Assembly: GCF_040869045.1 (NCBI RefSeq)
Contig: NC_090319.1
Span: 390,801,601 to 390,865,600 of the forward strand
DNA: 64,000 bases
Direction: 5' to 3'
Origin: Eurosta solidaginis
Lineage: Eukaryota; Arthropoda; Insecta; Diptera; Tephritidae
The position numbers and the translations under genes are program-made. This document shows, in pieces, positions 33,541-44,030 of the stretch. Position 1 is the first letter of the stretch, and each line of letters starts with the position of its first letter. The notes beneath the pieces were generated by a model that saw only the letters and a program-made list of their open reading frames with translations, was not told the DNA's origin and made no database searches.

Positions 33541-34148
33541 TTATAGATATTCCACAATATCGCATTTAATAGATATATTTGGACAGCTTTGACCTACTAC
33601 ATTGCGACCTCGATAATTTGGACTCTTTTCCGTTAGAAGCTTTCTAAATATGGGCAAGATTGCCGTTTCTCCATCTAATAATTCTGTCTCTGAACTAGCA
33701 CCACAAATATACGAATCCATTTTATTACGATGCTTACGCTGCTTTTCTGGTGCTACATTTGGTGAGGAATGATGATGGGCAGGATGCTGTATACTACTCA
33801 TCTTATTCAATTTACGTTGTTGAGTACATTGCGTAGTTGGTGGTGTTGGTTCACGTTCTCTTTCGCTATCCGTTTCGCTTTGGCAAACTGTGCCTTTTTG
33901 TGGTTTATGACGATGTTTATTACGATTCTTTTCTGAAACTGAACGTTGTATAGGTGACGTAGTTTGGTCATAAGGTATTATATGACTATGTTCCGAACAA
34001 CGTTGCGGGCTCGAGTAATTACGTGACGACTGACGAGAATATTGTTTGGCATGTGATAATGTGTGTGTGTCCCATAAATCACTCTGAGATACGACAAAGT
34101 TGGATTTGAGCGCATTATTACCACGCCGATTATCTGATGCTGTTGGTG
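33541..34148 (-). CDS. GABA-B-R2: GABA-B receptor 2, last exon
   Basis: Minus-strand exon after CTATATAG/ encoding the distal cytoplasmic tail to the TAA at 33541-33543, ending DIVEYL. The sequence is low-complexity, rich in Ser, His, Arg and Gln, with runs such as SEREREPTPPTTQ and KQRKHRNKMDSYICG. Fly GABA-B-R2 has an unusually long tail, which fits. The exon begins with two bases completing a Thr codon split with the previous exon (A/CA). All nine exons in this window sum to 2,376 nt, exactly 792 codons with the stop. Confidence 0.8.
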
Positions 34149-34204
34149 CTATATAGAAAATTAACTTTTTAAAGTAATATAACTTCAAATTTAGTAGAGC
34201 TTAC

Positions 34205-34355
34205 TTTTAATAACGTTATTACTTTTTGTATGCGGAGCGTGGGGACAATTGCTATTTATATCGTTATTTGAATTTGTAATGTTTGTTGAAGAGTTCCTAT
34301 GGTTGTGAGAATACTTTGAATTCGGTGTTGGAGTTTGGCCAACACTGTCGTGATG
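34205..34355 (-). CDS. GABA-B-R2: GABA-B receptor 2, tail exon
   Basis: Exon between TTTTTTCAG/ and /GTAAGC on the minus strand, encoding 50 codons plus one base: HHDSVGQTPTPNSKYSHNH ... NNVIK. It is Asn/Ser/His-rich tail sequence with no domain. Phase 0 at its start matches the phase-0 end of the upstream exon, and its single leftover base matches the next exon. Confidence 0.75.
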
Positions 34356-34629
34356 CTGAAAAAAGACGATCATTATTAACAAACTTGAAAACCACATATA
34401 TTAAGTTCACAACTAGATGATATTTTCGTTTCGGAATTGTTTCAAGATTGTTTTCGTGATTATTTATGGACTATTTCGGACCGTTTCCGAATTGCTCGTC
34501 GGAATCATTTCAATATTGTTTTCGAGGCTATTTCATGATTCAACCAGTATTTAGGATAATTTCTTAATTGTTTTTTGAAGCATTTTCTGACAATTTCGAA
34601 ATCACTTCGTGATTTATTTATAAATAACT

Positions 34630-35112
34630 AGAACACCCGGCAGACGGTGTCCTGCCCTAAATTTGGCCTATCTGCATACATTTTAATAAGCTTTTTCCGT
34701 CTGAATCTGCCCCCCCCCCCCCCCCCCCCCCCCTCTTCACTTTTTCCTAATCCATTTATTCACTACTCCCTCCGCCTTTTTCGCTTCATCTATCTCCATC
34801 TTCGTCTCATTCTATCTCTTTCTCAATCTCATTCTCTCTTTTATTTTCTCTCAATTCCTTCTTATTCTTCTGCATCCCTTATTGCCTGTCCCAGAGGGTG
34901 GTATGTATTTTATTCCAGTCCCAGTCCCAATCCGAGTCAGTTTAATATATATAGATTTTTATTTTTCACACTTCACTATACTATTAAAACGAAATGCAGA
35001 TATTCGTTGCTTTTGAAATTCGGCTTAAAAATTGCACATAGAACAACTAAAGATTCTACTGAATTAAAAAAAAATATCTTAGTACCTCAAATCGCGGGCC
35101 CTGGTGATGTGC

Positions 35113-35143
<31 letters not shown>

Positions 35144-35412
35144 TGTAAAGTTAAATAAGCACGTGCACAAATATATCCATACCAACTGAAAATAGGTACA
35201 CCACTGCGTATACGTAACATTTTATTATTACGTATAAACAAATAAAAAAAATTGCAATAAAATAATATTGCGACTATAAACTGAGATATAACCTATCCTA
35301 TATTTCAAGTTAGATCAAACTACACACGGGATGCAAAACAAATTCAAAATCGGTTCAGTAGTTTAGGAGTCCATTGGCCTCAAAGGTGTGACACGTGCTT
35401 TTTATATATTAA
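34630..35412. mobile_element. Unclassified retroposon-like repeat in intron
   Basis: Runs from ACACCCGGCAGACGGTGTCC to the end AAAATCGGTTCAGTAGTTTAG followed by GTGACACGTGCTTTTTATATAT. The 3' text resembles RTE-type tails by memory. It contains a poly-C run (34711-34732), pyrimidine-rich sequence and a (TA)n run at 35112-35135. A ~130-bp inner part (34965-35095) is repeated in inverse orientation at 53020-53150. Confidence 0.5.
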
Positions 35413-36394
35413 GATTTCGTAAGAAACTGTTCCCAAAGAACGAGGGCTCCCTCCACCATTTTTTTAGACTATTGTCTATTTGTATCAGTCCAGTTATTTT
35501 AGCACGATTAAGTCATAAAGACGATTAAAACATAATTAAAAAGTGTCTATGCGCGTAAGACACCTCTTTTAAAAAAGTATTGTAAGTAAATTCTATACAA
35601 AAAGGCAAGCATGTGGACATACATATAAGTTATAACAGCAGTATCCAGCGGTTGACCCATTTACTCACGTTGCTGAGCATGTTGCCGCGCTATGTTGCGT
35701 GTTGAAGTTTCGCTGACGCAGCACACGCGCAGAATAAGCGGAAGTTAATTGGGACAACGATTGGTGTAGTTGCAGAAATTGTGATTGAACAGCATAATCT
35801 AGTTTTAGTTAAGTAAACTATTTTTTATACAATAATTGGTTAGCATAGCATAATTACTTTAACACAAGAACTTAGCTGCTAGGTAAATGACTTTGTTCGA
35901 GTTAGTTCAATTTGGATCGTGCAAGAGCACAGAATAAATTTTATAACGTTAACATATTTCTCGTGTTTATTTTAATTCGGTGAACGGACAGTTCACCGCA
36001 ACTTTAATTTTTTATCGTCTCGCCTGCTGTGAGGCTTAACTTATATAATATTAATTGATAATATAATTATTAAAATCAAATGGTTCGCGGTTCATTAGAG
36101 TAACTTCGGGTAGGTTTGATTTTTCACGATTACTGGACCACCTAGCGATCATTTTTCTCTAATGTTATATTGTCATATGGTTCTGAAGTATGTTTTCAGT
36201 TTTAAGAATCTAGCTCTTCGGAAAATTACTCAAATAGTGGTCGCAGGATTCCATATTTTGTAAATAGACTTTATAAATATCTCGATCCCTGTCCCATCTA
36301 GAAAACTGCTTTATCCTAAATATTACAACCTGTTAGAGCCCAAAGTTTGCTTCGTTTTAGGTGTCTGGATTATCGGGAATTTTCTTAAGAGGTA
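35413..36394. other. Intronic DNA, possible old LTR
   Basis: No gene seen. The stretch 35670-36030 (TGTTGCCGCGCTATGTTGCG ... AATAAATTTTATAACG ... ) has the base composition and an AATAAA that a solo LTR could have, but no terminal pair or TSD was found. The rest is AT-rich intron. Confidence 0.25.
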
Positions 36395-36399
36395 GTTGC

Positions 36400-38079
36400 A
36401 TATTATAGCCGATCAATTGGAAAAGCAGAGAGGAACTACTGCGTCACACGGAGAGAGCTGTTGGCATTGGTAGAGTGCATTAAACATTTTCACAAGTAAC
36501 TCTACGGGCAGCGCTTCCGCGTCAGGACAGATCACGCAGCGTTGAAATGGCTCCTGCAGTTCCGTAATCCAGAAGGTCAGTTGGCACGGTGGATCGAGCG
36601 ACTACAAATCTATGACTTTTCCATTGCGCATCGAAAAGGTAGTACCCATGGGAATGCTGATACATTGTCACGAAGGCCATGTAGTTTCGAATGCAAACAC
36701 TGTTCAAAAGCTGAGGCTAAAGAAGACATTATAGATGTCCGGCTAATGACTATAACGTGTACGGATGAATGGGATAAGGAACAACTAAGGAAGTGTCAGC
36801 TAGAAGATACAGATCTGTCACATGTTATGTAAGGGCTCGAACGAAACGAAATACCAAATAGCGAGGAGATGGCAGCAGAGAGTCCTATTGCGAAGTCATA
36901 TTGGGCACAGAGGAACAGTTTACAATTGATATCCGGTTACCTGCATCGAATATGGGAGAGTGAGGATGGTCAATGTAAGAGGAAACTGATAACTGTTCCT
37001 AGTAAAAGGATTCCTTACGTCCTCAGTGAGCTACATAACGGTCCAAGTGGAGGTCATCTTTGAATCACGAAGACGCTCGAGAAAATTAAGCAGAGATTCT
37101 ATTCGGTTGGTTACCGTCAGTCGGTCACTGAGTGGATTGCGAACTGCGATTTTTGCAGCAGAGCGAAAGGGCCCAAAACCCGAAGTCATGGCCAGATGAA
37201 GCAATATAACTCAGGTGCGCCATTTGAAAGGATCGCTATGGATGTCCCAGGTCCATTTCCTACTAGCAACTGCGGAATCAAATACGTGCTGGTGGTTATG
37301 GATTATTTCAGAAAATGGCGAGAGGTATACCCAATTCCAAATCAGGAAGCGGAAACAGTAGCAGAAGTGTTTACAAACAATTGGGTTGCAAGGTATGGTG
37401 TACCAATGGATCTACATTCTGACCAAGGGAGAAATTTTGAATCAGCTGTGTTCCACGAAATGTGTAAGACATTGAGCATTCGAAAAACACGAACAACTGC
37501 ATTGCATCCTCAGTCCGAGGGTATGGTTGAACGATTCAATAGAACCTTAGAGGAGCACTTAAGGAAAGTAGTGGACAAGTTCCATAAAGAGTGGGATACA
37601 CACATATCATTATTCTTGATTGCTTACAGATCGGCAGTGCATGAGTCAAAGAGCCAAACCCCCGTAAAGGTAAGGCGGAAGGAAATGCCAAGAAATCCAC
37701 TGGTGTCTTGGAGGAAGAGATGAGGGAAATACACGATCTTGGAAGACAACGAACCAAGCTTATGAGGCCCAAGATGAAAGCCAGATACGATAAAGCAATT
37801 AATTCGGAAGGTTTTCGGGAAGGAGATTTGGTGCTGTTATACAACCCACAACGAAAAAAAGGTTTGTCCCCGAATTTGCAGTGTAATTGGGAAGGCCCAT
37901 ACAAAGTTGTAAAACGGATCAACGATGTAGTTTACCGCATACAAACCATTAGCAAACCACCAAACAAAATGAAAGTAGTTTGGAAAGGCTGGCAGCGTTT
38001 AGATCAGATAATTTGTCTGATCGGGACGATCCGACTTAGGTGGAGGGCAGTGTGGCGAATATTAGCATCACGCATATAG
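36400..38079 (+). pseudogene. Gypsy RNase H-integrase remnant
   Basis: RNase H is seen as RRELLALVECIKHF, TDHAALKWLLQFRNPEG and HGNADTLSRRPC. After a stop near 36830 the linker and zinc region continue (LHNGPSGGHL). Integrase shows the first Asp in AMDVPGPFPTSN, the second in LHSDQGRNFES and Glu in HPQSEGMVERFNR, so the triad is intact. A frameshift near 37660 leads to the C-terminal barrel (FREGDLVLLYNPQRKKG, WEGPYKVVK). Stops at 36505 and 36832 and the shift mean no complete pol protein is made. Confidence 0.85.
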
Positions 38080-38361
38080 CTAAATTTCCAAGCAGGAGAT
38101 ACAGCATTTCTAGAAGGTAAAATGTCTAGACCTTAGGAGAAATATGCGGACGAGACAACAGAGAGTATAGAAGCAGCTCAAGCTGAGGAATGACTAATCA
38201 GTTTGATTTAAACACGCTATTAGTTGTGAAGTACTACTCCCGAAGTAGTCTAATAAAGACCATTTTGCAATACTGAATTTTGGAGTTATTTATTCGACAG
38301 TTCAGCGATTCGAACGTTAGCAGAAGGTGTATAATTATCAGAAATCCCCAAACTTAGTTAC
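38051..38361 (+). repeat. 3' LTR, internally shortened
   Basis: Begins TGTGGCGAATATTAGC and ends CTTAGTTAC. It retains the promoter-like GAGAGTATAGAAGCAGC and TCTAATAAAGACC polyadenylation text but is about 200 bp shorter than the solo LTR at 16981, mainly in U3. Confidence 0.8.
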
Positions 38362-38867
38362 GTATGAAGTGCAATTTTGTGCATTTTTCACATTTTATTT
38401 CTCAATTCCAAACGAACTCTCCACAATAATTAAACTTCAAAACTTCTTTTACAGAATAGAAAAGCTTTTCAAAGCTGACTTGCCGTAGAATTAAAGAAAT
38501 TCAGGAACTTTTCCGCGTGAATAAAAAAATCAGCGAGCAAAATTCCGAGGGAATATTTACAATTGGGCTGATTATGTTTTATGGCGTTTTCTTTTCTGAA
38601 AATATTGTCGCCCTGTTGGTTCTTCTCGTAAGATTGTGTGCTCATTTCACAAAATATTTTTCACTGAATAAGAAAAGGGGTATGATTACCTACAAATAGA
38701 GCCGTTATACATAGCGCCAGGTTACCTAGTTCAAAAGTTAGAATTTAAGAGTGCAAAATGAGGGTAGCATTTTTTTTTTTTTTCAGAAAAGAAAACGCCA
38801 TTATTTTCTTCGTGCGAGTGGCTCCGCGGGTAGATGCTAGTATACACGAATTATTAAGTTGTCTTAC

Positions 38868-39189
38868 CCTAGATGAAACTGATTGTCGCCGCTCTCGCAG
38901 TTGGGATTCTTCACTTCGTTTTATGTTGTTGCACTCTGACTTTTTCATAAGTGGAATGGGATCAGTTTGCGCTGAAACGGAGTTTCGTTTTTCCACGGGA
39001 CGTCGGCAAGTCAAATCATCCTGCTTAATAGGCTGCAGTGGAGGCTGTTGTTGTTGAAGCTGTTGTTGTAACTGCTGTTGAATTGGTTGAATTGAATGCA
39101 TTTGCGATTTCTTTTGTGAAGGTGCCAAACTTGCAGACTGAGTCCGACCGTCCTGAATTTGTGTCAACGATTTAATCGACTTCTTTTTA
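38868..39189 (-). CDS. GABA-B-R2: GABA-B receptor 2, Gln-rich tail exon
   Basis: Exon between ATTTAG/ and /GTAAGA (minus). It encodes 107 codons plus one base that completes a Pro codon. It starts KKKSIKSLTQIQDGR, holds a polyglutamine block (QQQLQQQLQQQQ), and ends RRQSVSSR. Gln-rich tail sequence at this position fits fly GABA-B-R2. Readable frame beyond 38868 (VRQLNN...) is intron read-through. Confidence 0.8.
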
Positions 39190-39258
39190 CTAAATAAATA
39201 TTAATGCGAAATTTTATTAAAATCTTCAACGAATCAACACAAATGTGAGATAACTTAC

Positions 39259-39364
39259 GGAGGCAATGATGGCGCAATAGTAGTGGACTGTACCGATACC
39301 ATGGAATAGTCCATTTCCACGTGCGTAGAAGTCACACTGTCTACCGATGTCAACTCGGTTACTT
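39259..39364 (-). CDS. GABA-B-R2: GABA-B receptor 2, tail exon
   Basis: Short exon after ACTTTTAG/ and before /GTAAGT. It encodes VTELTSVDSVTSTHVEMDY, then a Ser/Val/Thr stretch to PSLP, with split codons at both ends (G/AA and CC/T). The Ser/Thr clusters followed by acidic residues could be phosphorylation or adaptor sites; this is inference only. Confidence 0.85.
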
Positions 39365-39647
39365 CTAAAAGTATAAAAAGAAAATAATTGTTAGATGAAT
39401 TTTGTGAATTGCATGAGAGTGGACTTTTTATAAAATAAAATAATGCAATCATACTAAAAATTATAATAGCGCAAAATTATTTGTACTATTTTATTAATTC
39501 TCTAGTTTTTCGAGTGAAGCGCAAACATTCTTCTCGAACAATCTGATATAAACCTACGCCCTATTTTTATTAAATCAAGAGCATATATATGTATGTATGT
39601 ATGATATATACCACAAGGGCCTATACGTCAATAATTTTTTAAATCAC

Positions 39648-39981
39648 CTGTAGTGCTTGGTATTTCACGACGTACGGGTTGTGCAGATAATCCAGCAGCA
39701 TTATTTAGTATAGGTTCAGTATCCCCTACAATACTGCCAGTGCATGTAACGCCATCAATCCATTTGCGAGCCTCGGGACCCAGCTTTCGTATAAGGGCTT
39801 GAAGTTCATTTTCTTTTTCCATGAGAATTTTGCGAAAACGGCAATTTGTATTTTTTACATCACGCAAGCGTTGCTCCAATTCACATACGGATGAATCACG
39901 TCTATTTTTCGACATTGGGCGCAATGTGGCTCGGACACGCTTGTCTACAACACCTTGGGGATTGCGTTTTAACTCAAGCAG
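39648..39981 (-). CDS. GABA-B-R2: GABA-B receptor 2, post-TM7 and coiled-coil exon
   Basis: Exon between CTACAG/ and /GTGATT encoding 111 codons plus one base. It starts LLELKRNPQGVVDKRVRATL directly after TM7 and continues to RRDSSVCELEQRLRDVKN and FRKILMEKENELQALIRKLG. The Leu/Glu/Lys heptads around residues 35-75 form the coiled coil by which R1 and R2 subunits pair. After it comes PEARKWIDGVTC. A weak GTGATT donor is used. The match to fly R2 is strong. Confidence 0.9.
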
Positions 39982-40378
39982 CTGTAGTAAAAAATAAAAT
40001 GTATAATAAATAATAATAATAAATAACGATGTTTACATAAAATATTTACATGTAAATATCTGTAATCTCATGCAATAACAGCTTAGGTGCAGGTAAGAAA
40101 GAACTGAGTTATTTATATCACACTTCTATGACACTATTAAAAATTCGCGGAATTTAATTTAAAATTTGCATTAATTGGCTTAATAATTTGAATGAATTTT
40201 TAATTTTTCTTGCTCTTTTACGTTATTATTACGTATATTTAAAAAAAAAAGTTCTCACCTAGAACGTAAAAAAGCAAGAAAAATTAAAAATTACTAAAAA
40301 TCCGTTGTGTGATAAGAAATTACTATGTAGATTAGTATTATATACTTCATTATAGTCAATACAAAAAAAGTTAACCTC

Positions 40379-40410
40379 CCCTCCCCTCCCCCCCCCCCCC
40401 CCCCCCCCCT
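40379..40410. repeat. Poly-C tract
   Basis: A run of about 21 C after two CCCCT units, in the large GABA-B-R2 intron. A similar C run lies at 34711-34732. No promoter or gene is tied to it. Confidence 0.8.
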
Positions 40411-41279
40411 GGAACCGCGCATGGTTATGTTATGTGCTAATTAAAAAAATACACCTTTTTCAGTATATATTCAGAAAGTTCCAATTCATATTCAGAAAAT
40501 TTAAACATATTATGGCGAATATTAGCATTTCAATACATCACTATCCTGCTACTAAATAAATGCACAGCAAGCAGCCACACATATGTACATGTAAACATCA
40601 AAGAAAGCAACGACAGTAGAATACAAAGATTTTGCATGCGCGAACTTAAGTGTCAAGCAGCGGGGCCTAAAAAAATTGTAGTAGCATATTTTCACCACAT
40701 CAAAAATTTTACCACAATTTTTAACATATTTTAAGAACACAAAATACACTGATTGGAGTTTGAGAGGCTAAAAATTAAAATTCTGAACAGATAAGCTGAA
40801 TAAAAAATGTACAAACAATCATTAAATAATAAATACAGAAAGTGGTAGTTTAACACATTCTGCTGTGCTGAGTGGTGAACGTGTCCTACCACAATTTTGT
40901 GAAGCTTGCCTCACACTGTTTATCGCGCATGGAACATTTTGTATTCTACCGTCTTTGAAGCAAGCAGCCACACATATTCATGATAACAGCGAAGAGAATA
41001 TTTCACATACATGCGTGTAGGCAGCAGCTAAAAGCAGAAGTTATTACTCACACACGCATATAACAATACGACAAACATGAATATCAGATATAGAAATGAG
41101 AAATAAATAAGCAGCTGTTCGATAAGGCTGTTCGTGAAAAGTCTAGACCTTAGAAGTAATGGGCGAATGAGGTATCCGAGAGTATAAAAGCAGCGCAAGC
41201 TGACGAATAATAATCAGTTTGATTTTAACACGCTTTTAGTACGCGAGTAATTGAAATGTGAAGTACTACTACCACCATA

Positions 41280-41737
41280 GTGTTGATTTGATATTGGCTG
41301 CAATATCTGCGATCGACAATCTCGCTGTTAGCGAGTGCTGGTGGAGGAGATTCGGCAAAGACCACAAAAGTCAATGGCAGTCGACCGGGAAGAGATTGGT
41401 GGAACGAATGGAACTCCCAAACCAAATCGAATGTACCTGCGGGAAAAACACTGGCAATGACAAACCCAAATGTATGCACTGATACAAACGAAAGAGTTTC
41501 CCAGAACGAATGCAAGGGTGGTTTCAAGTCAGGGCGCAGCGAACCAGGATCATGAGTAGTAAGATGAAAGAGAGGTACGACAAGAACAACAATTCGGAAG
41601 GTTTTCTGGAGGGAGATTTGGAACGATTATACAACCCTCGCCAGCGGAAAGGTATTTCATCAAAATTTGAGTGTAGCTGGGAGGGCCCGTACAAAGTTGT
41701 GAAGCGGATCGGTGATGTCATCTACCGCATAATGTGA
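41280..41737 (+). pseudogene. Gypsy protease-tail/integrase-end fusion
   Basis: After the forward LTR comes degraded protease-linker text (41430-41520), related to 11105-11180 (-). It is joined directly to the integrase C-terminal domain (IMSSKMKERYDKNNN, FLEGDLERLYNPRQRKG, WEGPYKVVKRIGDVIYRI). The RT, RNase H and integrase core that should lie between are deleted. The frame stops exactly where sequence flips into reversed LTR at 41738. Confidence 0.7.
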
Positions 41738-41893
41738 GTAATAAATGCTGCTCTTAAGTGCTGACTACATGTAGGTATGTGAAATATTCTCTTCGCTGTT
41801 TACATGTCTGTGGGGTTGCTTGCTTTACTGTTGTTTTGCATTTATTTAGTGGCAGCATAGTGAGGTATCGAAATGCGAATATTCGCCACACTA

Positions 41894-43490
41894 CCCTCCA
41901 CCTAAGTAGGATCGTCTCGATCAGACAAATCTCTCGATCCAACCGCTGGTAGCCTCTCCAAATGAACCACTCTTTATTTCGTGCTTTCCCAATTGTTTGT
42001 ATGCCATAGACGACATCACTGATCCGCTCCACAACTTTGTACGGGCCTTCCCATCTACACTGAATTAGCGCATAATCCTTCTTTGCATGTCGATCTTGAT
42101 ACCATGGTCAACTAAGAAGTTCACTCCTAACATGTAGAACCAATAAAGACCTCACATTTCACTTCTCCCTGTACTTGGTTGTAACCGCCAGTGACAGCAC
42201 GCAATCTTGCTCCATCTAAAAGCCTTACTCTCTTGTTGTCCAAATCATAGCGGATTAAGAAATGAGATTTTCAGTCAGTAATCGCTCTTTGCCATCAACA
42301 TATCCTCCCACGGTAAAACTGCTCGATTTTCTTACCATCTGTGATACAGAGATAACGCGACATTCAAACGCTGGAGCTAGCTCTCGATCTTTGCATCTGA
42401 CTCGCTCTTGCTCATCTCCTCCAGCTTTGTATTTAAGACCCCCCATGCTGTTGGAACAACTAGGGTCAAGACCGCAATGGCGCGCACTGTGACCTGGCTT
42501 CCCGCACTTAAAGCATTTGACTGCACCATAATTCTGCTGTGTTCCCTTCAATGCTTCCAAAATTATGTATATCCACTCTGGTCATTGTACTTCCACACGA
42601 TGGGCTTTGCACGCTGGCTTATTCAAAAGTGACGCTGTTTCCTGAGTCAGTGAATGGGACACCGTCTCAGCAAATGTTGGCTTTGGGTTTGCGGTTCGAC
42701 GTCCCGTATTCCATTTATAAAGCACTGACTTTTTACCCTCGCGGTGTATTCCTCGGCAGCGTCCGCATTTGCGAGATGAGTCAATCCGAAGCAAACTTCT
42801 GCAAAGTCTGGTTAGTTTTTGGTTGCGCTTTTGCAATTCTATTTGGTAGATCTGTTTCCTGTGTTCGCTTCCATAACGTCGTTTTACAGCAGCCATCAAC
42901 GCTTCATAATTGTTCCGCTCTCCTTCGGGAATCGTCTGTAGGGGTTCGGCTGCTGGCCCCTCCAATGCTACCAATAGAGCAGCAACTTTATCTTCAGCAT
43001 TACAGTTGTTCACTGCTGCCGTCTTCTTAAATCGCTGAAACTGCTGGGCGATTTATTTGCAACTCCTGTATACGTCCTCTCAAGGCTTCTATCTCGGCAT
43101 CAATTTTGTCCTCGAGCTGTAAAATGATTGTATCCTGTGCCTCCAGCTTTGATGATACCCTTGCTTACTGTGCTTCTAACTGCGAAGACATTTTTTCCAC
43201 CTGAAATGATAAGCGCTCCTATTGTGCTTCCATCTTGGATTTTATGCGTGTCTCCTGGGGTTCCTGGGATGTTTTACGAGTCACCTGTTCATCCAGCTGT
43301 GATGCCATATACCGTATATGATATACGTTTTCTTTTATTCCAGCTACGATTACATGTTTGTGGATATTTGTGATGACATTTCGGACATTTGTGTTGATAT
43401 TGCAGCCAATATCATGTCCGTCATTGTCTGCGGTGTTTCTTTTCGTCATCAAGATGAAAGATATACCCTTCAACAATTCCTTTTCTGACA
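41894..43490 (-). pseudogene. Gypsy gag-protease and integrase end, reversed
   Basis: Minus strand. The gag coiled-coil part lies at 43219-43500, capsid at 42582-43013 (AEDKVAALLVALEGPAAEPLQTIPEGE region), the zinc knuckle CFKCGKPGHSARHC and protease start (RKSSSFTVGGYVDGKE) at 42255-42560. Then, after a deletion, the integrase end (RISDVVYGIQTIGKARN) and the polypurine tract at 41895-41910. Frames are broken at several points. It is closely related to the intact gag at 11726-13141. Confidence 0.8.
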
Positions 43491-44030
43491 CCCATTGCAA
43501 CGTATTCTAGGAAATTCCTGATTATTATGCACCTTGTGTTAACGTTCAAAGCGCTGAACTATCGAATGAATAACCCAAATATTCAGTGTGGCAAAATGTT
43601 CTTTATTTATCTACTGTGGCAGTACAATACTCGCGTTCTTCAATTAGCATTTAAAATCAAACTGATTGACTCTTCATCAGCTTGCGCTGCTTTTATACCC
43701 TCTTTAACCTCTTTCACCATATTTCTCCTAAGGTCTAGAATTTTCGCGAACAACTGCTTATTTATCTCTCCTTTTTGTGTCTGATATTCACGTTTATCAT
43801 CCAGTTATATGCGTGTGTATGTATGAGTAATAAATTCTACTCTTAGCTGCTGACTACATTTATATACAAAGATTTTTGAAGAATAAAGATGTTGCATGCG
43901 CGAAAAATAGTGTGAAGCAACCTTCACAAAACTCTGGTAGGTCACATTCACCACTCACCATAGCAGAATTTGTTAAACTACCACTGTCTGTATTTATTAT
44001 TTAACAATTATTTGTACATTTTTTATTCAG

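Larger units (their letters stand above)
36395..38361 (+). mobile_element. Gypsy element, 3' half only
   Basis: Plus-oriented remnant of the same family group as 2181-13806. From left: RNase H (36400-36830), H2C2 zinc region (36869-37063), integrase core (37196-37660), integrase C-terminus (37708-38079), polypurine tract (GGTGGAGGGCAG, 38039-38050) and a shortened 3' LTR (38051-38361) starting TGTGGCGAATATTAGC. Gag, protease and RT are lost. It lies antisense in the GABA-B-R2 intron between exons at 38868 and 34355. Confidence 0.85.

Noticed and set aside
34647..35189. 180-residue open frame with poly-Pro
   Set aside because: It is built from a poly-C run, pyrimidine-rich DNA and a (TA)n run within a repeat, with no domain.
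38758..39057. 99-residue plus-strand frame
   Set aside because: Antisense shadow of the Gln-rich GABA-B-R2 exon.
40379..40410. Poly-C run as a regulatory G-quadruplex
   Set aside because: Only a simple run without neighbouring promoter or gene start; it may also be length-unstable in the assembly.
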